Below are positions 58,769 to 64,000 of a DNA stretch of 64,000 nucleotides, piece by piece. Both the position numbers and the translations under genes were made by a program. The notes beneath the pieces were generated by a model, which saw nothing but the letters and a program-made list of their open reading frames with translations, searched no databases and had not been told where the DNA came from. How positions within the stretch are numbered: position 1 is the stretch's first letter; every line of letters begins with the position of its first letter. Origin of the DNA: CALRGE01 sp964360635. Its GTDB lineage: Bacteria > Patescibacteriota > Gracilibacteria > UBA1369 > 2-02-FULL-48-14. The DNA is taken from NCBI GenBank assembly GCA_964360635.1, contig CAYHXO010000001.1:70454-134453 (forward strand), given 5' to 3'.

Positions 58769-59866
58769 ATGAAAGTTAAATGTTCACAGTCTGGTTTAGC
58801 GCAAGCACTGACAATAGTTAATAGGGCGGTTAGTCCTAATAATACTTTGCCGGTATTAAATAATATTTATTTAAAAAGCGAAAACGGAAAACTTTTATTA
58901 AGTGCGACAAATTTGGAAATTGCAATTCAGGCATCAATAGATGCGAATGTGGAGAAAGACGGAAGTTTGACAGTGCCCGCGAAAATTTTCAGTGCATATG
59001 TTCCTCTTTTAAATAATGAAGAGGTAACTTTAGTCGGAGGAGAAGGAAGCACTTTGGAGATTAAATCTAAAAATGCGAACACAAAAATGAAGGGAATTCC
59101 TGCGGAAGAATTTCCGGTTTTGCCAAAATTAGATGGAGGAGAAAAGTTTAATTTACCCTCAGAAACATTAAGAAAAGCGATTGATCAGGTTGCGTTTGTG
59201 GCGTCGACAAATATTTCTAGACCCGTTTTAACAGGTACACTTTGGATTTTGAAAGATAAAAAACTGAAAATTGTGGCAACAGATAGTTATAGATTAGCAG
59301 AGAAAATTATCGATGTGGAAAGCGATGCTGTTTCAACATTTATTGTTCCTGGTAGAACAGCTCAAGAATTGGCAAAAATTTTGGGAAGCGCTCAGTCAAA
59401 GGAAATTTCACTACATGTTACTAAAAACCAGATTGCTTTTGAGGTTGACGGTGTTGTTTTAACTTCAAGGTTGATTGAAGGAAATTTCCCTGATTACGAA
59501 AAGATTTTACCAAAAGAATCTAAAACAAAAGCAAAAGTTAATGTGAGTGATTTTACTTCTGCTTTGAAAAAAGTGTCGGTAATTGTTAAAGAAAACAATA
59601 ATAGTATTAAAATTACACTTGATTCTGGGAAAATCAGTATGACTACTGAAAAAACTCAAATTGGAGAGGGTGCCTGTGAATTTTCTTTAGAAATGGAGGG
59701 TGAAAAGGCTGAAGTTGCATTAAATGTGCAGTATTTACTAGATGCATTGGCGAGAATGGATGACGACACTGTGAATTTTGGCTTGAACGACGCGCTTTCA
59801 CCTGTTATACTCTCGCCTGCAAAACCGAGTGGGTATACTCATATAATAATGCCGCTCAAGGTTTAA
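58769..59866 (+). CDS. dnaN: DNA polymerase III beta subunit (sliding clamp)
   Basis: 365 aa in three repeated clamp domains. Opening MKVKCSQSGLAQALTIVNRAV, then NTLPVLNNIYLKS, TDSYRLAEK and LIEGNFPDYEKILP, with the end PAKPSGYTHIIMPLKV (P-x-M-P-x motif) that closes the partner-binding pocket. The exonuclease at 39476 carries a matching clamp-binding tail. No dnaA or recF is next to it. Confidence 0.97.
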   Translation: MKVKCSQSGLAQALTIVNRAVSPNNTLPVLNNIYLKSENGKLLLSATNLEIAIQASIDANVEKDGSLTVPAKIFSAYVPLLNNEEVTLVGGEGSTLEIKSKNANTKMKGIPAEEFPVLPKLDGGEKFNLPSETLRKAIDQVAFVASTNISRPVLTGTLWILKDKKLKIVATDSYRLAEKIIDVESDAVSTFIVPGRTAQELAKILGSAQSKEISLHVTKNQIAFEVDGVVLTSRLIEGNFPDYEKILPKESKTKAKVNVSDFTSALKKVSVIVKENNNSIKITLDSGKISMTTEKTQIGEGACEFSLEMEGEKAEVALNVQYLLDALARMDDDTVNFGLNDALSPVILSPAKPSGYTHIIMPLKV

Positions 59867-59874
59867 TAGATTTT

Positions 59875-62800
59875 TTGAATTTCAGCTTGAAGGATTGTAA
59901 ACATCTTATCTCGCTCTTTGCCTCCAGACAAAATTTGGAGCTTATAGAGCAATTTAATCAAAACGGCTATTCGTCTGTTTCGGGCGGTGGAAATTTTTCC
60001 TCAAAAGCGTTTCTGATTTCTGATTTACTTCGTGAGAACGATGATATTCAGAATGTTTTTTGGATTTCTTCAGATCATTCGCACAAAGAGCATATTGCTA
60101 GGGCTGGTCAGCTCTGGGGTGATTTGCAGGTTTATGATTTTGATCATGACGAGAATTTAATGCGCGATAAAAAAATAGAAAGGGCGAACAAAGTTCGCTT
60201 GATGGAAATGTTGGCGATTTTGGATTCGGAAAAGAAATGTTTGGTTACGGCTGTACATAGTGATTTGTCTATTTTGTGCCCTGAGCAGGCAGAAATCGAC
60301 AAGTTGATTATGAGTGTTAAAAAAGGAGATGTGATGGATCCTGTTCCTTTTTTTGAGGGATTGATTGCCGCCGGGTATGAAGTTTCCGGAGATGCTTTTG
60401 TTGCGAAGGGAGACTATTTTAGGCTTGGCGATGTGCTCACAATTTGGCCTGTGAATAGTGAGTTTCCAGTGAGAATTGAGATGAGTTTCGAGAATATTGA
60501 AAAGATTTCTGTTTACGATCAGTCAAAAAAAGAAAACGTAAAAGATCTTAAAGAAATTCAGATTTATCCGATAAATGCCGGTGAGTTGAAGACTTCCATT
60601 TTGTCTAGATTTGGAAAAAACTCGATCGTGATCGATGATGAAGTTGAGTGTGTAAATGAAGAAATGGCGATTTTTGAAAAAGCGATGGAGGAGCGGCTTC
60701 CTGAATCGAAGTTCATCGAGTTCAGATCTTTCATGGAGGAAACGCCTTATCACCACCATTTGCATTATCTTTCAGTTTTGAGATATCACAATCCAATGGA
60801 TTTTGTGGCGGACATGCGAGAAAAAATGCAGATTGGATGGAGAGTTTTTCTTTTCACAAAACATCCAGAAGAATATCGCGGACTTTTTGCAGAGAAGAAT
60901 ATTAATTTTGCGGAATGGAAGAACGGAGAGGCTGTGCCGGATGATGCGGTGATTTTGTTCGGAATCGACAAAGATGAAGTTTTTCCGGAGGCATTTCAAA
61001 ATCCAGGTTTAAAAGTTCAGGTGATTTCTGACAGAGATATTTCCGGAGTAACCGAGGCGGAAAAGCGTGCGCCGCAAAAACAACAGGCATACATGGACTT
61101 TTTGACTGGCTTGAAAGTGAACGATTTTGTCGTGCATTCGAATCACGGTATTGGTCAGTTTTTGGGATTAGATAAAAAAACGGTTTACGAAGTTACGCGT
61201 GAGTATTTGAAAATCGGATACGCGGAAAACGACAGACTTTTTGTGCCGATTGACCAGGCTGATAAGGTTTCAAAATATATTGGAGCGGGAGATCGCGCGC
61301 CGAAATTAACACGTTTGGGAAGTGCCGAGTGGGATACAATTACGAGTCGAGTTCGAAAAGAAACCGAGAAAATTGCGAAGGAACTTTTGGAGCTTTATGC
61401 AGAAAGATTGCAGGCACGAGGAACGGCATTTTCACCTGACACAAATGCGATGGTGGAATTTGAAAAGAAGTTCCAATATGAAGTTACTCCGGGTCAGCAC
61501 CGTGCGATTTTGGATGTTAAGCGAGATATGGAAAATAAAAAACCAATGGATAGGCTTGTGTGTGGAGATGTTGGATTTGGAAAAACAGAGGTTGCAATGC
61601 GGGCCGCGTTCAAGGCTTTTCAAGACGGAAAGCAGGTTGCGGTTTTGGCGCCGATTACAATTCTTGTAGACCAGCATTACAAATCTTTCTTGAAGAGAAT
61701 GGAGGGAACTAATGCGCGAATCGAAATGCTTTCACGCTTCAGAACTCCGGCCGAGTTGAAAAAAACAATTAAGGCTCTCGAAAAAGGCGAAGTCGACATT
61801 GTGATTGGAACTCACCGACTTTTACAGGATGATATTAAATTTAAAGATCTTGGCCTTTTGATTATTGATGAAGAACAGCGCTTTGGCGTGAAGCAAAAAG
61901 AGAGATTAAAGTCCTTGAGAACAGAAGTAGATATTCTAACTTTGACAGCAACTCCGATCCCTCGAACGCTAAATATCAGTTTGCACGGACTTCGAGATAT
62001 CACAACAATCACAACACCGCCGCCGGGAAGATTACCGATTGTAACAGAGGTGCGAAGATTTTCGATGGCGCTAATTAAAACCGTGGTTGAGAAAGAATTA
62101 GATCGTGGCGGACAGATTTATTTCTTGCATAATCGAGTTCAAACTATTGATGACATGGCCGCGAAATTGCGAACATTAATTCCTAGGGCGCGAATTGTTG
62201 TGACACACGGAAAGTTGAACCCGGACGATTTGGAAAAGAGAATTTTGGATTTTAAGGAAGGCAAATATGATGTTCTTGTGAGTTCGACAATTATTGAAAA
62301 TGGAATCGATTTGCCGAACGCCAACACTTTGATTGTGAACCAAGCGGAGAAATTTGGGCTCGCGCAACTTTATCAATTGAGGGGTCGTGTGGGGCGTTCA
62401 AAAACTCAAGCCTACGCATACTTCCTATATCACATGGAGAGGCTTCCATTGGATGCGAAAAAGAGGCTGCGCGCGATTGTTGAAGCCAGTGAGTTGGGTG
62501 CCGGATTCCAAATCGCAATGAAAGATTTAGAAATTCGTGGGGCCGGAGATATTCTTGGTGCTAATCAATCCGGAGCAATAAATATTGTGGGAGTGAGCCA
62601 CTTTGTGCGAATGCTAAATCAGGCGGTTGAAGATTTGAAGGCGGGTAGAAAAGTAGAAAAAGATGAGGGCTCAAAAGATGTGACAATCGAAATTCCGCTA
62701 CCGGCTTATATTCCTGACGAATATATTTTAAGTAGCAAAGAAAAGATTTCTGTTTACCAAAGGTTAGCGGCGGCAGATACAGAAGTTTATTTAACTGAAC

Positions 62801-63147
62801 TTAAGAGCGAGTTGATTGATGATTACGGAAAAATGCCTGAAGAAGTTGCGAATTTATTCCGAGTTTTGGAGACAAAAATGTATGCAAAACAGGCGGGTGT
62901 AATAAATGTGAAAGCGGAAAATGTGCATTCGCAAAAAGATCGTCAAATTGTTTTGCATATGTCATCGAAAGTTAGACCGGAAAATATTATGTCACTTTTG
63001 GAATATAATCCGAAGTGGGTGATTTCCGGCTCTAAACTGAAAATTAGTTTTGAAGATCTTGGTTTGAATTGGGTTGAAGAACTAAAAAAATGCCTTACAG
63101 CGCTGGGGAAGAAAATGAAAGATATGCCTGGCTCGGTTGCGGAATAA
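59875..63147 (+). CDS. mfd: Transcription-repair coupling factor
   Basis: 1090 aa with a TTG start eight bases after dnaN. N-terminal UvrB-like region, RNA-polymerase-binding CarD-like domain near residue 412 (VNDFVVHSNHGIGQFLGL), Walker A CGDVGFGKTEVAMRAAF near 562, the DEEQ box IIDEEQRFGVKQKE near 664, TATPIPRTL and QLRGRVGRS. Mfd pushes stalled RNA polymerase off DNA and recruits UvrA. Slightly shorter than the E. coli protein. Confidence 0.96.
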   Translation: MNFSLKDCKHLISLFASRQNLELIEQFNQNGYSSVSGGGNFSSKAFLISDLLRENDDIQNVFWISSDHSHKEHIARAGQLWGDLQVYDFDHDENLMRDKKIERANKVRLMEMLAILDSEKKCLVTAVHSDLSILCPEQAEIDKLIMSVKKGDVMDPVPFFEGLIAAGYEVSGDAFVAKGDYFRLGDVLTIWPVNSEFPVRIEMSFENIEKISVYDQSKKENVKDLKEIQIYPINAGELKTSILSRFGKNSIVIDDEVECVNEEMAIFEKAMEERLPESKFIEFRSFMEETPYHHHLHYLSVLRYHNPMDFVADMREKMQIGWRVFLFTKHPEEYRGLFAEKNINFAEWKNGEAVPDDAVILFGIDKDEVFPEAFQNPGLKVQVISDRDISGVTEAEKRAPQKQQAYMDFLTGLKVNDFVVHSNHGIGQFLGLDKKTVYEVTREYLKIGYAENDRLFVPIDQADKVSKYIGAGDRAPKLTRLGSAEWDTITSRVRKETEKIAKELLELYAERLQARGTAFSPDTNAMVEFEKKFQYEVTPGQHRAILDVKRDMENKKPMDRLVCGDVGFGKTEVAMRAAFKAFQDGKQVAVLAPITILVDQHYKSFLKRMEGTNARIEMLSRFRTPAELKKTIKALEKGEVDIVIGTHRLLQDDIKFKDLGLLIIDEEQRFGVKQKERLKSLRTEVDILTLTATPIPRTLNISLHGLRDITTITTPPPGRLPIVTEVRRFSMALIKTVVEKELDRGGQIYFLHNRVQTIDDMAAKLRTLIPRARIVVTHGKLNPDDLEKRILDFKEGKYDVLVSSTIIENGIDLPNANTLIVNQAEKFGLAQLYQLRGRVGRSKTQAYAYFLYHMERLPLDAKKRLRAIVEASELGAGFQIAMKDLEIRGAGDILGANQSGAINIVGVSHFVRMLNQAVEDLKAGRKVEKDEGSKDVTIEIPLPAYIPDEYILSSKEKISVYQRLAAADTEVYLTELKSELIDDYGKMPEEVANLFRVLETKMYAKQAGVINVKAENVHSQKDRQIVLHMSSKVRPENIMSLLEYNPKWVISGSKLKISFEDLGLNWVEELKKCLTALGKKMKDMPGSVAE

Positions 63148-63190
63148 TTAATTTTCGGCTATTCTAAAGGTGCCTATTTAAGCCAAAAAC

Positions 63191-63409
63191 ATGATTATTT
63201 TGTTTTTGATAATTAGTCAGGCCCTCTCAATTTTATTTTTGATTTTATCAATCAAGAGGCTTTATGCGTATATAAAAATCTACAGGTTTGACGAGTCGAT
63301 TTATCATCATCTTTTTGGACGGATGCACATTAAGCAGATTGTTTGGTTTTATGTCTTTACTATCATGCTTTCCTTGGGGGCATCTATTTATTCAGTCCTG
63401 ATTGTATGA
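63191..63409 (+). CDS. Unknown 72-aa two-helix membrane protein
   Basis: Two hydrophobic helices (IILFLIISQALSILFLILSI and QIVWFYVFTIMLSLGASIYSVLIV) around a short Tyr/His-rich loop. No family recognised. The stop overlaps the next gene's ATG at 63406. Confidence 0.6.
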   Translation: MIILFLIISQALSILFLILSIKRLYAYIKIYRFDESIYHHLFGRMHIKQIVWFYVFTIMLSLGASIYSVLIV

Positions 63410-63948
63410 AAAAAAACTTTAAAGGTCAGCTCGATGACGAGACTGTGCATTTCTTTTTCAGAAGGCATTGGTCAAAGATTTTATCTAATTTTTTTCTGAT
63501 TTTTTTTATACTTATTTGTTTTATATCCACCTTTTTTTTCGGATTAATAGATTTAAATGGACAAGATTTGCACAATTTAAAGTGGGTGGTTTTGGTTGTA
63601 GTTACGGCTTTAACCGGATTGCTACACTTTCAATTTAGTAAAGTTTTTTACTATCATTTGCACACGGTTGTTGTAACAAATATGAGACTTGTGATTGTGG
63701 ATAAGTCAGTTTTTTTTCGTGACTCGCGAGACTCGATAGATCTTTTGAAAATTCAAGATATAAATAAAAAACAAAATGGTTTGCTACCGACGCTATTAAA
63801 TTACGGCTCTTTTGAGATTACGCTTTCCGGATCAGATAAGCCGGTCATTATCGATTTAGTTCCGACTCCCGATCATTATTTTAAACGTCTCAATACAATC
63901 AAACAGGACATGAGCCAGAAGGTGCTGGCCGTTGAAGACAGAGTGTGA
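63406..63948 (+). CDS. Membrane protein with bacterial PH-like (YdbS/YdbT) domain
   Basis: 180 aa from ATG 63406 (MKKNFKGQLDDETVHFFFRRHW). An earlier in-frame ATG lies inside the upstream gene. Two membrane helices (residues 28-48 and 58-76) are followed by a PH-like domain, HTVVVTNMRLVIVDKSVFFRDSRDSIDLLKIQDI then GSFEITLSGSD. Proteins of this type sit in the membrane with the PH domain inside. Function unknown. Confidence 0.7.
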   Translation: MKKNFKGQLDDETVHFFFRRHWSKILSNFFLIFFILICFISTFFFGLIDLNGQDLHNLKWVVLVVVTALTGLLHFQFSKVFYYHLHTVVVTNMRLVIVDKSVFFRDSRDSIDLLKIQDINKKQNGLLPTLLNYGSFEITLSGSDKPVIIDLVPTPDHYFKRLNTIKQDMSQKVLAVEDRV

Positions 63949-63975
63949 TACACTCCACGGGCTCTTTGAAAACGT

Positions 63976-64000
63976 GGGGATGTACAGGCTTCGACAGAAA
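63976..64000 (+). ncRNA. ssrA: 5' end of tmRNA
   Basis: The last 25 bases open GGGGATG and go on to AGGCTTCGACAGAAA, the conserved 5' start of tmRNA with its TTCGAC block. The gene continues past the right edge. Confidence 0.85.

Noticed and set aside
1..64000. CRISPR arrays, insertion sequences or prophage modules
   Set aside because: I saw no regular direct repeats with spacers, no transposase and no phage structural genes. The DGR stands without a visible phage.

Overview
This AT-rich window looks like a chromosome segment of a Candidate Phyla Radiation (Patescibacteria) bacterium. The grounds are small core genes with short spacers, few Shine-Dalgarno sequences at the starts I inspected, VanW and Cys-rich proteins of the CPR type, and many small unknown proteins. 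Release factor 2 is present with its SPF codon-recognition tripeptide, and TGA, TAG and TAA all end essential genes. The standard code therefore applies, which argues against the UGA-recoded Gracilibacteria/Absconditabacteria. A relative such as Peregrinibacteria is plausible, but that placement is inference.

Layout: 1-6.3 kb is a leftward isoprenoid (MEP) operon (ispG, a GT-C glycosyltransferase, dxr, fused ispDF, ispE). 6.4-7.5 kb is infC-rpmI-rplT, followed by a 31-aa Lys/Ala peptide gene. 7.8-10.7 kb is murF-holB-TPR. 10.8-13.7 kb is a diversity-generating retroelement (DGR) with reverse transcriptase, Avd, template repeat, variable repeat and target gene. 13.8-15.4 kb holds a MNT/HEPN toxin-antitoxin pair and a Fic protein. 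15.5-19.2 kb is a small membrane protein-rny-YtxH-vanW operon. 19.2-25.8 kb holds a lipoprotein, cysteine desulfurase, HPF, a cobalamin adenosyltransferase, a threonine-type attenuator, a TrmB regulator with a -1 slippery site and a second Fic. 26-36 kb is mostly CPR-type unknowns, with a Fur-like regulator, rlmN, a MEMO lipoprotein, and a Nudix/ATP-grasp-swivel pair. 36.3-46.6 kb carries tRNA-Asp, a GT4, a DciA-like protein, rpsP-khpA, a 5'-3' exonuclease, ftsA-ftsZ-femAB, def and prfB. 46.6-55.1 kb holds a nucleotidyltransferase/phosphoesterase operon, a flippase, two lipoproteins and a third Fic. 55.1-64 kb carries RNase J, a DUF4143 ATPase, a probable replication origin, dnaN, mfd, two membrane proteins and the 5' end of tmRNA.

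The most notable system is the DGR. TR and VR align without gaps over 105 bp, and all 21 mismatches fall at template adenines (21 of 33 adenines changed). Its reverse transcriptase is cut by an in-frame TAG that lies inside a perfect 12-bp-arm palindrome, and avd is inverted between TR and RT. Other signals worth a check are a complete threonine attenuator ahead of a 54-aa unknown gene, a canonical A_AAA_AAA slippery heptamer that restores the TrmB N-terminus, two copies of an 87-89-bp palindromic element 30 kb apart, a DnaA-box-like cluster before dnaN, and several promoters whose -10 box sits 6-8 nt before the ATG, which predicts leaderless mRNAs.
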